64,000 nt of DNA from Primulina eburnea (Eukaryota; Streptophyta; Magnoliopsida; Lamiales; Gesneriaceae), in assembly GCF_022965805.1 (NCBI RefSeq), contig NC_133109.1, positions 387,001-451,000 of the forward strand, read 5' to 3'. Each line of letters begins with the position of its first letter. Positions within the stretch are counted from its first letter, which is position 1. A program made the position numbers and the translations under genes. The notes under the pieces were generated by a model, which saw only the letters and a list, made by a program, of their open reading frames with translations, searched no databases and was not told the DNA's origin. Below, in pieces: positions 1 to 11,339 of the stretch.

Positions 1-927
1 CTTGTAATATTTATGTAACTAATGGTCCATAGGGCTTAGGCAATCAGTTTCTTGTAATGGTGATGATCATGTCTTAAAATTATTTTTTAGTAGTTCAATA
101 AAGATATTTTGATTAAAGAAAAATGTTAAAGCTAGGTTTAATTTATTAATGGAGTTCCAATAAAGTGATCGACTTAGTGGGATTGGTGATTTATTATATT
201 ACCAAGACTATGTTTTATGAAACAAAGAGTATTCAAAGTACACTGATTAGTAATATCGTAGCTAAGTTGATTGTATTATGGCTCTTTTTATGCGTAGCCA
301 CTCAATATTATATATATAAATATTAATTGTGTTTTAAATAAATAAATTAAGATTCTTCCTCGCGGAAGTTGGTGAAAAATCCCCAATCATAATATATCTT
401 TGGGTTCACTCCCTACCCACAAAATTGTGGTACTATGTCATACAAAATGTGGTACACTTCATGTGGAAATGTGGTACTAAAAAAGTACCTAGGGACTGAA
501 CACAAAAAAAAACGACGGCTGAAGAGTGAAGGCCAATTTCCCGTTCTTCTTCCAACCATTAAAGCACATCAACCGGCTTAAAGAAGGATTTATCGAAATA
601 ATAAATAAGAAGTAATAACTGTTTTTTGGCCATTAAAGCACATCAACCATTATTCGATGCAATGTGTACCAAAACCTGCCTTGACTTGGCAATACCAAAT
701 TAAATTTCGGGGGGTTTTTTTTTTTTAAATAAAAAAAAAGTAAGAGGAATGTGGGGCCCAGAAACATTCTCCTTCCGACAGGCGTGCTGAAGAATTATCC
801 TCTCCAACTCACTAATGAATCCGCACAGTACCCACCACAATTATTATTTTATTATAAATAAATAAATAAATAAATTCTTTTCCGCGTGATGTCTCAAACG
901 CTACCTTAATTCCATTTCCTTCGGTGG
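1..927. other. AT-rich intergenic DNA, no gene seen
   Basis: No convincing coding frame is visible. The stretch holds short A/T runs (around 714-740) and a small repeated phrase containing 'attaaagcacatcaacc' at about 558 and 631. A segment at 405-510 with three 'gtggtac' phrases looks like part of a dispersed repeat, but no ends could be defined. Confidence 0.5.
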
Positions 928-1662
928 TCTACAGCTAGGGATGTAAATGAGCCGAGCTGTTCGCGAGTTTTTCGGATCTCGGTTCGTTAAAAAGCTCGTT
1001 CGGGCTCGTTCGTTAAGCTTATCGAGCCGAGCCCGAGCCTTATTTTGGGCTCGACAATTTTGTTGAGCCGAGCTTGAGATTAATGATGTTCGGCTCGTTA
1101 GCTCGTGAACATGTTCGATAATAGGTTCATGAGCTCAAAATTGAGCTCGGCTCGTTTAGTTGGCTCGTGAGCTCGAGTTCGAGCTCGGCTCGTTTAGCTG
1201 GTTCGTGAGCTCGAGCTCGAGCTCGGCTCGTTTAAGTGGTTGATGGGAGAAAAAACGGAAATATCAGCGATGGTTTTTAATAAACCGTCGCTATATAGCG
1301 ACGGTCTGCATTAAAACCGTCACATATTAAATTTTACGACGGTTTATTAAAACCCGTCGCTATTATAGCGACGGTTTGACGGTCTACATCAAACCGTCGC
1401 TAATAGCGACTGTTATGAATAAACCGTCGCCGATTAATATAAGCGACGGTTTTAGCAAACCGTCGCTGATGGCAACAGTTTTGGGTTTTAGGGTTTAGGG
1501 TTTAGTGTTTTAGCAAACTGTCTATAAATTGTCGCGTTTAGAGTCGTTTGCAACATTTGCACTTAGTCATCCTGAGTGTTTATTAAATAGATATATCCGT
1601 TGTCCTTACAATCGAAAAAAAGTCAGAACAAATCATATTTAGACGAAATTACGAACCATTTT

Positions 1663-2003
1663 TGTTGCCTAATAAAAAGTACAAAATTGTTGATGTCAAT
1701 CGAAAAAATAGTCTTGGATACTACGAACCATTTGTGTTTCCTACGCAAGCCTCGCAAGTTGTGTATTTGACTTATCTAACAACGAAGAGAGCAGAATCAG
1801 ATTGGATGCATGTGAGTACTCTACGTAGGCGAGCTTATGTCACTAATGTTGAGAAAAATACTGAGCATAATCAAATTGATGCGAACGATGCATTTCAAAA
1901 CAACGAAAGTGGACCTCATGACATCTCAACTCAATTTCTTTTATCGTCTCAAAATCTAGTCGATGTTAATGTTATGTACGACAACGAAATTGATTTGAAC
2001 TGA
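1663..2003 (+). pseudogene. CACTA transposase tail fragment (DUF4216-like)
   Basis: This 113-codon open frame reads YKIVDVNRKNSLGYYEPFVF then TQASQVVYL, resembling the C-terminal DUF4216 region of CACTA transposases (typical pattern: residues with D-PF, then TQ-QV-YL, then a W-V motif). It opens at a TTG and has no ATG that would give the conserved part, so it is a fragment cut out of a larger protein rather than a gene. The tail after residue 70 is acidic and Asn-rich, as in these transposase ends. It lies between two GCGACGGTTT arrays, which supports its origin from the CACTA relic. Confidence 0.55.
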
Positions 2004-2132
2004 AAGTGAAATAGAAGAAGTTCAATATTCGAGCGACGATGTTCGTGACATTTATTGAATTGTACTTTGGAAAAAATATATATTTCATTAATTATAAATG
2101 TTAATGTTTTACAATTATTGAATTTATTTTAG

Positions 2133-2238
2133 CGAGCACGACATGGCAGAGATCCAACGTCATGGGAGCTATACGTTCACACACATCGACATGCAGATGG
2201 ATCTTTCGTTGACACGCGATCCTGCCTGCTCCACGTAA
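2133..2238 (+). pseudogene. CACTA second-protein fragment (Transposase_24-like)
   Basis: One frame encodes HGRDPTSWELYVHTHRHADG followed by SFVDTRSCLLH, about 35 residues. The pattern WE-Y-THRH-DGSFVD-RS is the conserved core of the plant transposase family Ptta/En/Spm (PF03004 type). The fragment is followed by non-coding sequence with stops, and nothing larger can be recovered. It sits downstream of the DUF4216-like piece, as expected in an En/Spm element. Confidence 0.6.
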
Positions 2239-3244
2239 ATTTATTAAATTTCGTTATTCTCATCAACGTTACATTAAGAAAATTCAATTTGATTCATTTT
2301 AAATCAACATCACAGGAGGAGATGTAGCGCTACATGGCTGATTCATTTTGTATGAAACACTTGTATTATTATTTGCAGATTAATAATATGATTACATTTC
2401 TCAAATTTTGTTAATTTTTTTCGATTATACAACACAATATATTTTTATTTCAGATTTAAATAATTATAACATTTAAAAAAAACATTTAGCGACATTAGCG
2501 ACGGGTTTTATAAAACCCGTCGCTATTTGCGACAGTTGTAGAAAAACGTCGCCGATCAGATCGGCGACGGTTTAAGAAAAACGTCGCCGATCCAGATCGG
2601 CGACGTTTTTGTAAATACCCGTCGCTATTAGCGACGTTTGTGTCAGTACCAGTCGCAATTAGCGACGCTTTTAATCAAAACCCGTCGCTATTGGCGAACC
2701 CGAGCCAGGCTCATTAAACAAGATAAACGAGCCATTAACGAGCCGAGCCCGAGCTTCATAAATTCCTAACGAGCCGAACCCGAGCTTCAAACCCGAGGCT
2801 CGTAACGAGCTCGAGCCGAGCCTGGGCCGAGAAAATAATGAAACGAGCCGAGCTCGAGCCAGCTACTGCTCGGCTCGATTCGGCTCATTTACATCCCTAT
2901 CTACAGCTAAAAAATTTCAATTACAATTATATGGTATGGAGTCGATTAAGCACGAAAATGTGGATCACATTAGAAATATTTGGTGTGGGTTTTGATATTA
3001 ACTGGTACGATCGCATTTGGGCTTGTCGATAAATCGACGGAATTTCAAGAAGCTTGGTAGTGATAAGAGGAAAGGAAACTGAACTTGTCAACAAATAACA
3101 TAACCATTTATAAGCTTGACAAGTTCTCCGATGGGCTCGAGCTTATATAAATTTTTTTAATAGTAGAATTACTATTCATAATATTGTCAATGCCAATGAT
3201 TTCATTTGATATCATATTCGACCCGATATCTTGGGTATGTATGG

Positions 3245-4776
3245 GGAACAACGGAGTTTCATTGCAAAACCCAATAAGATGCAAGTTCGATGGAGATGTA
3301 TATTCCACTTCCTATGCTACAATACTCCATTCCTGCTGCTCCGTAAGGTTTGGAAAACAGGCGAGAGTTTGTCCGGACTAAATTGATGAAAATGTATGGG
3401 AAATATGGTTGTCTTGAGGATGTTGTTCAAATGTTAAGGACAAAATGCTTGAGAGGACGTTGTATGCATATGCGCGAGCCTCGACCTCTTTTTTGGATAA
3501 TCAGCTCTTTCAAGAAGCTTTTATTTATTTTCAGGAGTTGCTGTTCGAGGATGTTGAGTTGGAGTTTTTCGTCTTCCCGACGGTGTTTAATATTTGCGAG
3601 GGATATGGAGGGTTTTGATTTGGGGAGACAGTTACACGAGATAGTGTTGAAAATTGAAGTTTTTTTTTCTCATATTTATGTAGGGAATTCATTGATTGAT
3701 ATGTACGGAAAATGTGGGAGTTCGAATGACGCCAAGAGGATTTTAAGTCAAATGTCGACAAGGGATTGTGTTTCCTGGAATTCCATGGTTACAGCAAAAC
3801 AAGTGCTTTCTGGTTATATCCGTTCTGAGCAAACCCCCCGATCAAAGCGCTCCAAGAAACAAGGGTGTTGTGAGAGATGAGATATCTTATAATACTATGA
3901 TTGCAGGGTATTGTGATAACGGGATGATTCTCAAGGCAAAAGAGCTATTTGATCAAATGGAGTGTGAAGGTGTAAGGATTTGATTTCTTGGAACACTATG
4001 ATTTCGGGGTACATGGATAATTTCAGATTCACAGAGGCTTCGAAAATGTCAACAGAATTAATGTTAAAGGGTGAAATTGAACCAGATTCATTTACCCTGG
4101 GGAGTGCTCTTGGTTCTTGCGCTGACTCGGAATATCTGCTATTAGGGGAGGGGATTCATTCATATTGCATCATCAAAGGCCTCTGAGTCGAATCTGTTCG
4201 TGAGTGGAGCATTAGTAGACATGTACTGCAGATGCCAGGAACTGGAATCTGCAGAAATAGCCTTAGAGCGGGTACATGAAGGAGATATAGAATTATAGTC
4301 ATATGGAATGATTTAATTTTGGGTTATTCTTGAATCTCGATGCAACCAAGTGGAAAATATTCAATCATGTCTGCAGCATATGAAAGCATATGGATTGGAG
4401 CCTAATGTATATACATGGAATTGAATAATTGCAGGATATGTGGAGAATGATCCCCACGAGTTGGCTCTGCAGTTGTTCTCTTATACGCATGCTTCAAAAT
4501 TGAAACCTGATACATATAAGGTTGGTATAGTTTTACCTGTATGCTCGAGGTTAGCCACGATCGAATGGGGCAAGTAAATTCACGCGTATGCTATCAAATG
4601 TGGATTTGACTCAAATGCTTATATTGTAGCAGCTCTGATAGATATGTAAGCCAAGTGTGGTACGATCAACCATGCAAAACTTGTTCATACGAATGGAAGA
4701 AGCTATAATCAATTAAAAGAAATGATGGTGCTGATATTCTTCTTGATATTGCTCAATCAATATTTGGACCAGTAGT

Positions 4777-4845
<69 letters not shown>

Positions 4846-5200
4846 TAAACATGTATGAAATATTGTTATCTCCTCATTATCGCCTCAATACAAATACATT
4901 GTTGCATACAATCTTATTCAACCATTTATATCATAAATTTACAAAATTGTCTTTATTATTGCCTTTTAAGTTATAGTTCAACTATAACTTAAGATGTGTA
5001 AATTCAACTATGGCGTAACACCAGCCTTAAAACAATATACATGTATGATTGACCTACTAAGTCGTGGTGGCTAGCTCGAACAAGCTTGCAAAGTGATCAA
5101 GAGTATGCCTATGGATCCGGATACAATGCTTTGGGGTGCCTTGATAAATGGTTGTGCTATTCACGAGGATGTGGATCTAGGCGAAATGACAGTATCTAAG
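3245..5200 (+). pseudogene. Pentatricopeptide-repeat (PPR) protein pseudogene
   Basis: The pieces read as a PLS-class PPR protein of the kind that binds organellar RNA. Recognisable motifs in order are SYATILHSCCSVRFGKQ (about 3312-3362), FDLGRQLHEIVLK and VGNSLIDMYGKCG (3613-3720), DCVSWNSMVTA, SYNTMIAGYCDNGM, ISWNTMISGYMDN, EPDSFTLGSALGSCADSEY, then further repeats to about 4660, and an E-type tail, SMPMDPDTMLWGALINGC, at 5103-5160. The reading frame changes many times and includes several stops. A block of repeats is missing between WNSMVTA and SYNTMIAGY, and a stretch at 4690-5035 containing a (TA)n array interrupts the 3' part. The parent gene was probably intron-less, as most PPR genes are. 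No function can remain. Confidence 0.85.
4780..4841. repeat. (TA)n microsatellite
   Basis: About 30 uninterrupted TA units lie inside the decayed 3' part of the PPR pseudogene. Confidence 0.95.
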
Positions 5201-5204
5201 CCTT

Positions 5205-5905
5205 TTGAGCTAATCATTATGATTCTTCTTTAGTGAGTCTAATTCATCCAACATGGCTTGTTGCCATTGATGTTTGTCCTTGGAACTCATTGCCTCACTA
5301 AAAGTTTATGGTTCAGTTGCACAGATGTTGAAAGAATAGGAAATCAGATCATCATAGCCATATGTTTGTGGAGGCTTCTATCTGCCACTAGTTAACCAAT
5401 AGTCATTATCTTGGGTGAAATTTCTGAGGTGGATCCTCTGGTTGGGAATCTGTATTGGGATTATCATCATCATTCAGTTTGTCAAGGGTTCGGAAGCTCC
5501 ACTTTGATTGGTATATGCTCTTCTGTACTGATATCATTAAATTTTTCTGAGATGCACTGAAGTTTCTTCATAGGGATTAGGTGTTCATCAAAAGTTACAT
5601 CTCTACTGATGATTGTTTTTGTTTTCCTTGGTTCAATACATCATAAATTGTAACCATTTACACCTTCTGGATATCCTGAAAATAAACACTTTAAAGCTCT
5701 TGAGTCAAGTTTTCCTTGTTTGACATGTGCATATGCTGCACATACAAACACTCTCAGTTGATTCAAAATTGGAGTCCTATTTGTCCATTTCTCCTTTGGT
5801 GTTTGGAAGTTCAGAGGCGTGGAAGTGGAACTATTTTTCAAATAGGCAACACTCTCAGTTGATTCAAAATTCATGAAAGATATGTTGAGTATGATATTTT
5901 TCACT
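5205..5905 (-). mobile_element. Copia retrotransposon fragment (integrase C-terminus)
   Basis: On the minus strand, 5904-5641 encodes STPLNFQTPKEKWTNRTP, then LRVFVCAAYAHVKQGKLDSR and ALKCLFSGYPEGVNGY. This is the end of the copia integrase domain, where family members read LRVFGC-AY and F-GYP-GVKGY. Downstream on the same strand, to about 5205, the linker before reverse transcriptase continues with stops, including a KLQCISEKFNDIS-like piece. No LTRs are attached. It abuts the end of the PPR pseudogene. Confidence 0.8.
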
Positions 5906-6195
5906 GCTGTGTGCTATGTATATGTATTTGTTATTCCTGGTACAGGTGTGTTGAGTTTTTAGACTCACTAGGCGTGTGTGATGCAGGTGAGCTTAATGAA
6001 GAGGAGACTGGAGGTGCCGAACTCTGAGTAGGCAGACCTGGTAAGGTGACATGACCCGAGGACCACATGTTTTCCGCATTACAATTTATGAGATTGAGAG
6101 GATAAGAATATTTTCATACGTTGATGATTTTAAGATTTTTATTAGCTTATGTTCACGTAGGATTGTGGACGAGTTTGTTTATTTTAAACCGTACT
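5906..6195 (+). mobile_element. Older gypsy-type LTR fragment, left part
   Basis: The sequence has the phrase order 'gagtttttagactcactag', then a GAGGAGACTGGAGG block, then 'tgacccgaggacc'. This matches the 3' third of the LTRs at 6.2-9.4 kb and 59.8-62.7 kb in arrangement but not in detail. It is interrupted at 6195 by the young retrotransposon and resumes at 14525. Confidence 0.6.
6191..6195. repeat. Target-site duplication GTACT, left copy
   Basis: GTACT directly precedes the 5' LTR and recurs at 14520-14524 directly after the 3' LTR. Confidence 0.95.
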
Positions 6196-8238
6196 TGTAG
6201 AACCCGTAAATCAGTCTACGTATAAGCCATGCATAATTCTAGATTTTTAAAATTTAATTGACTTCATTGCATGATTATTTTAATGCATTTCTTTGAAGTT
6301 AATTATTTTATTATTTCAGTTCAGTAGTTTGATTGTCTCAGCATTTCAGTTATTTCAGTGAGGCCGGATCGGAGTTGGAGTTTTGAGATAGAATTTAAGA
6401 TTCGAGAATTATTTCCGGAAGTTAATTTAGCTAGCAAGTAAGTTCATTTAAGTTAAAAAGGGAGGTTTGAGGATTTAACTTAATTATTTGAGGTGATTAA
6501 GAAATGAGCTCATTTAAGTTACTTAATTAAGGGGTTAGCTCACTAAATTAATTAAAAGATTAGTGAGGCTTTTAAAGGTTAGTGATTTACTAAGTAATTA
6601 ACATTTCCCCCTTCATTTTAATTGGGAATTTCGGCCACCCCATTTGTCAAGACAAACTAGGACTTGCCAACTCACCTTTGACCCATTCTTGGTTGATTAG
6701 CATGCTAATTCTTTTAGCTATTTTTTTCCACCTTAATTAATTAATACTAGACCACTATCCTAACCCTTGATTGGCATGATAAAATCGGCCACTATACTCT
6801 AGAACCATCCAAGAGATCATTTGATAGCAATTCAAATTCAAAATTCAAATGCATGAAGACTTGGTCTTGATATCTTCCTTATATCTTGCACCTATCCTCC
6901 TCTCTCCCATAACCACTTATTCCCCTCCCCCTTGCACGAAAATTAGAGCCATTTCAGAGTGTAAAGTCGTGAGTCTTAGCTAGGAAAGAAGGCAAGAAAA
7001 ATCGAGAGCAAGGAAAGGTAGAGAAGCTAGCCACTCCGTCTCCTCCGCGTCGGGTCGTCGTTGTTTCTTTTCGTTTTCTTTCAAACGAAAAATCCAGGCA
7101 TGTACATATGTTTTTTCTAAACCTCAATCAAGTCATATTAACATTATTTTCATGATTCATGATCACCCTTCCATGCCAAAAACGAAATACAGCACAGAAT
7201 TTTTAAGGAAACACATGCAGATTTTTTTTGAGTTCTTGAGCAGCTTTACGGTTTCACTTGTTGTGATGTTTCAGGTGGATGGCTCGACTCCAGGCTCCCA
7301 AGGCTATATCTAGACATGTTCTAGGATGGATTAGGATCACTTTAGTCCATTATTTCAGTCCACATGCTTGCTGGAATTCGGTTTTGGACAGCAACCTTCC
7401 ACAGGTGCTGAAATGTGGTTCGAAAATTCTGCTATGGTGTCAAGGAGAAGGGATCTGATCTTGGCTGCCCCAAGGGCATATATTCATGGTTAGATTGCTT
7501 CCCTAGCATGTCTAAGACGTGACTAAGTCGCCCTTTTGGTGGCTTGGTCCATGGCTTATCGGTTTTGACACAAAATGCAAGAACAGCCCCCTTTCCCCAC
7601 TCGGCTTTCGGTTGGTACAGCATGTATGGTTCGGTTTGTGGTGATTGTGTGGATCTTGGTTGGCTTGTTAGCCATTAGCCACGGTTCAGACCATGCCTCA
7701 TAAGGTCTAGATCGTGCCATGGTCAATTAAATGATCACCGGAACGATCCATGACAATAAACGAAGCAAGACACCACACGCATGTATGAGTGCTCATGGTT
7801 GGAGTTTCTGATGTTTGCTTGAATGGTTCGAATTGTGGCTGGCCCTGTGCCCTTAGCCATGGTTTGGGTCATTCCTTGGGATGCTGGTAAGGGTCTCCGG
7901 TCGGTGGTTCACGCCCCAATGGCCGATAGACTCGAAACCAACCCAAGACGAGCAAGTGCGCAGCTGCTGGATTTTGACAGCAAGTTGCTGTGTCGTTCAG
8001 AGGCGTCGTTTGAGTTCTCGGTTGGCTTTTAGCCCATGGCCTTGGACTGGACAGTGCCTCATTGAGTTAGGAAGGTCATGTTTTCGACCGTTCGTCATTC
8101 GGATCATTTTTGAGGTCGTACGAGAATTTACGGTGCGACGTGCCATATTGATTCTCGAAAGAGCGTTTCACGTTTTGGCCTCCGTTGCACATGGATTCGA
8201 CCCTCATCACTTTAGGAGCATAATTTCAGTATGTTTAG

Positions 8239-8309
8239 CGTATTTTAATCATGACGTCACGTTGGTTCAGTGTTGGTTCGGGTTGGTTTAAAGTCATGAT
8301 TAAAATACG
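8239..8309. repeat. 17-bp perfect hairpin in the LTR with a TGACGTCA core
   Basis: CGTATTTTAATCATGAC (8239-8255) is exactly mirrored by GTCATGATTAAAATACG (8293-8309), with a 37-base loop. The left arm runs straight into TGACGTCA (8252-8259), the palindromic target of plant bZIP factors. The same structure is present in the 3' LTR at 13383-13453. Confidence 0.85.
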
Positions 8310-8573
8310 GAGTCGTTAAGCGTAATTGTCAAAATTTTCAAACTTTAGTGCATCATTCATCCAAGAAAAATCTATTGCATATTTTATGGCATATTTAGGT
8401 CGCAGCGAGCCTGGGGACGATCCAATCCATTCCAGTTGGTAAAATTTCAGGATATTTTCATTATCGCCAGTTAATTATTTTACGTGCATGAAAACAGAAA
8501 ATGATTATTTTTGAGATTTATGCGATATGGCTTGTGGTGCATTCACTATGTGGGAGTATTATTTATACGGTCG

Positions 8574-8649
8574 CCAGTGACCGCTCAGTTCAGGTTGGTA
8601 CCATCGGGTCTTCAGTGACCGCTCAGTTCAGGTTGGTACCATCGGGTCT
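8574..8649 (+). repeat. 38-bp tandem repeat in the LTR, two copies
   Basis: A 38-bp unit beginning CAGTGACCGCTCAGTTCAGG occurs twice head to tail, with a third partial start at 8650. It is repeated in the 3' LTR 5144 bp downstream. Confidence 0.9.
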
Positions 8650-8837
8650 TCAGTGACCGCCAGCTCAGTTCCAGGCTCCCCGGTAGTCAGTTACCGATCA
8701 GTTCAGCTTAGTGCAGTGGCCACAGGCGTAAAACATAATCTCAACAGAAAATTTTACCAGTTATTTCAGTACAGGCTCCAAGGAGCAAATATTTTTACTA
8801 TGATTATCAGTTCAGTTATGCACGTATTATAATTGCT

Positions 8838-8966
8838 CAGTACAGATTATTTTCAGCATCAGTACAGATTATTTTCAGCATCAGTACAGAGTATTTTCAG
8901 CATGAGTACAAATTATTTTCAGCATCAGTACATATTATTTACAGCATGAGTACAGATTATTTTCAG
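8838..8966 (+). repeat. 22-bp tandem repeat in the LTR, six copies
   Basis: Six units of the form CAGTACAGATTATTTTCAGC plus two bases, slightly diverged, form an array. The 3' LTR has the same array at 13982-14110. Confidence 0.9.
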
Positions 8967-9377
8967 TATACCTCATGACATGATATTTTATCCCATGCAT
9001 ATTTTACTTCAGATTTTACTCGTTACCTGCGATATATGCATGCTGAGTCTTTAGGCTCACTAGACTTGATTGTTGTAGGTACTGATGAGGTCAGGGCTGA
9101 GGGCGGGGACCAGTGAGCTAGCTTGGGTCGGCAGTAGTGGCACCCGAGGACCTCAGTACAGCATTTATTATTTTATTTCTCAAACAATATTTTTATCAGT
9201 CGTTGGATATTTTTAAATCGTGATTTTTGGCAACTTTATTTTCTTCCGCTGCGATATTTTAAACTTTGACTTTGTTTATCAGTTGACTTTATGAAAGCGG
9301 CCATTTAAGTTCTTTTAAAAAGAAAATTTTTAATTTTCCGCAAATTTTTCAAGCGAGGATTTTCGGGCCTTCACAGT

Positions 9378-9389
9378 TGGTATCAGAGC
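9378..9389 (+). other. Primer-binding site (tRNA-iMet type)
   Basis: TGGTATCAGAGC starts two bases after the 5' LTR end. It is the standard complement of the initiator-tRNA-Met 3' end used by plant LTR retrotransposons. Confidence 0.93.
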
Positions 9390-11325
9390 CTATGTTCTTG
9401 TAAAGGGTTACACTACTACTGACCACGAGAAGCTCACGAAGTCACGTCTTCAGTCTGTAAGTTTTATATTTCAGGATTTTATTTAAAGCATAAATTATTT
9501 TGACAGCATGCTTCCATGAAATAGTTTACGATCAGATTTTCAGCATTTCAGTGTTCGTTTGAAAATAAATTATGGAATTATGCACGTTGGTTACGTTTGG
9601 AATTGGACATATCTAAGAATCCGAATGTTGGGCTTTAGGAAAAACTGAAAATGATTTGACTATATTCAGTAGTACTGATGCCCCCTTGTGAGTCATAAGT
9701 TAATCTTGAAAATTACGAATGCTTTTGAGGAAAGAAATTATCGATGGTTCTTGGTTGCTAGTCGAGTAAATTTTTGAGGATTTCATATAAGCAATAGCGA
9801 TTCGAAGACTACGACAATCTTTAGGATTATAAATGTACAATTTGAGGATTTAAAGTATTTATAGAAATGTAAGACGTGTTATGGGAATTAATTTTGGGTT
9901 TAATGAACTTAAGGCTATTGAACCTTATGATACGGGAAATCTATAAAATGAAATTGGAACGCCGAGGATTTATGAGTAATTGTGGAACTTTCGAGATTTA
10001 GGGAAAAATTGGACGATATTCGAGGAAAGTAAGAATTAATTTTACAAATGTAAGAAATTTGAGAACCTATTTAGTAGTAAGTGAGAATTGAACGGTTCAA
10101 ATGATAGGAATTTTTGGTTATTTAGGCTCGAAGGAGATATAGAATATTTAGATATTTGAGTTATAATGTTATAATGAAGGGTAACCAAGGACATTGTAGG
10201 ATGAATCAATCTTGGGCGTGAAAATTTAAGCGTTAGTGAAATAATGTTGTGGCAAATTAGAAATTTAAAGTGATGACGATTTAAGGTAAATTTGATCGGT
10301 TAGTTAAGTTATAAGAATAAACATTGAGTTAGTAAATTTTTGGGAACGTAAGTTGATGTGTCACAAGTTTTAGTGATCATGATCTTAACAGTTAAGATTA
10401 TACCTTGTGAAAATTTAAAATTTTTCAAAGTTGGGTACAATGAGGGTTAGTTTAATCGATAGACCAACGCAAGAGGTGAGGTAGACACCTTGTCTTGAGA
10501 AATATTGGAAGTCGTTAACAAACTTGGGACTAAACAGATATGTGTATTGGGATTATTTTATTCAAAGCTATTTGGATTAGGTAAGTTTGAATTTCAAATT
10601 TATGAGATATTTGTTCATACAAAAATTTTGGGTGAGATAAAAACCAAAAGGAGCGAGTTGTGCTCATCATAGGTTATCAATGAACGAATATTAAGATTTT
10701 TATCGAGTAAGAAATCTGGAACTTTGATATGGAGATTCTAGAACTCTATGGGGTATAAATAAGGTTGATTCATTAGAGTTATTCTAAGGCTACCATGGGA
10801 TGACTTAATAAGTTTTTACGTTGATACGTAAGAATGTGACACTTGTTCCAATGAGGAGAGTCCAAGGATCTTAGGCTAATTTTGTTATAGGATTGAGATA
10901 AGGTTAACTTTTAAGTGTATTAACGAGGATAGAAGTCGGTCAGTAAATTTTGGGGGCTAAGGTTTCCTAAGTTGAACTTTCTAAATGCTAATATAATAAG
11001 TCGATGAATATTACGAGTATAGTATAAGAAAATTAAGGTGCTATAAGTTTAGACATCCATCTCTAGTATGAGAAACTGCGGGATAAGTCAAAATTCGGGG
11101 CTATAGTTGAATAGAACTAAGTCACCATAAGTTGTTTTAAGTTGCGATTCACAAACGAGGACTTTGGTAGACAAATTTATTTAGGATTGAGGAGACGTAA
11201 GGACAGCTTAATATTTATCTTATCAGAGTAGCGCATCGGAAGCGTGGATTATTTAGATTCTATAACTAAGAGTCTAAACTTTTGTGTATCGAGGATAAGC
11301 GAATTTCGAGGACGAAATTTCTTTT
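9390..11325 (+). other. Internal region of the retrotransposon, no coding capacity
   Basis: About 1.9 kb of A/T-biased sequence rich in GAGGATTT, GAATTTTGG and AAGTTATAAG-like phrases. I see no zinc knuckle, protease, RT (YxDD) or integrase motif in any frame, and no long open frame. The last 60 bases resemble the 3' end of gypsy pol transcripts (ATTTCGAGGACGAAATTTC). Confidence 0.8.
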
Positions 11326-11339
11326 AAGGGGGGAAGGAT
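11326..11339 (+). other. Polypurine tract
   Basis: AAGGGGGGAAGGAT immediately precedes the TG of the 3' LTR at 11340. Confidence 0.92.

Larger units (their letters stand above)
1258..2700. mobile_element. CACTA (En/Spm) relic nested in the hAT element
   Basis: Arrays of short mirrored GCGACGGTTT / AAACCGTCGC units lie at about 1265-1465 and 2490-2695, like the subterminal repeats of CACTA elements. Between them are two CACTA protein remnants in the order expected for that superfamily (annotated separately). The CACTA/TAGTG termini themselves are not found, so the ends have been lost. A short run of telomere-like TTTAGGG units at about 1484-1510 sits inside the left array and is probably fortuitous. 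Confidence 0.65.
936..2899. mobile_element. hAT-type non-autonomous DNA transposon
   Basis: The element begins TAGGGATGTAAATGAGCCGA and ends with the inverted ATTTACATCCCTA. It is flanked by an exact 8-bp target duplication, TCTACAGC, at 928-935 and 2900-2907. An 8-bp duplication with TAGGG-type ends is the hAT signature. Subterminal DNA on both sides is rich in GAGCTCGAGCC-type phrases (about 950-1240 and 2700-2890). The element has no hAT transposase of its own. Its middle (about 1258-2700) is occupied by CACTA-like sequence, so it is either a composite or a nested insertion. The hAT call is secure; the origin of the middle is less so. Confidence 0.85.
6196..9375 (+). repeat. 5' LTR of the young retrotransposon
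   Basis: This 3180-bp LTR starts TG and ends CA. It is unusually long, and holds two tandem arrays and one strong inverted repeat (listed separately). Base differences seen by eye from the 3' LTR: about five, e.g. near 6938, 7487, 7557, 8040 and 9154. Open frames inside it (for example 7881-8291) occur in both LTRs but match no family, and I do not regard them as genes. Confidence 0.95.

Noticed and set aside
1484..1515. TTTAGGG-like run as an interstitial telomere
   Set aside because: Only about three imperfect units inside a transposon array. Too short to be meaningful.
7432..8291. Open frames of 63-136 codons in the LTRs, identical in both copies at 12576-13435
   Set aside because: They are duplicated only because the LTRs are. 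No homology, several start at non-ATG codons, and they overlap on both strands. Not genes.
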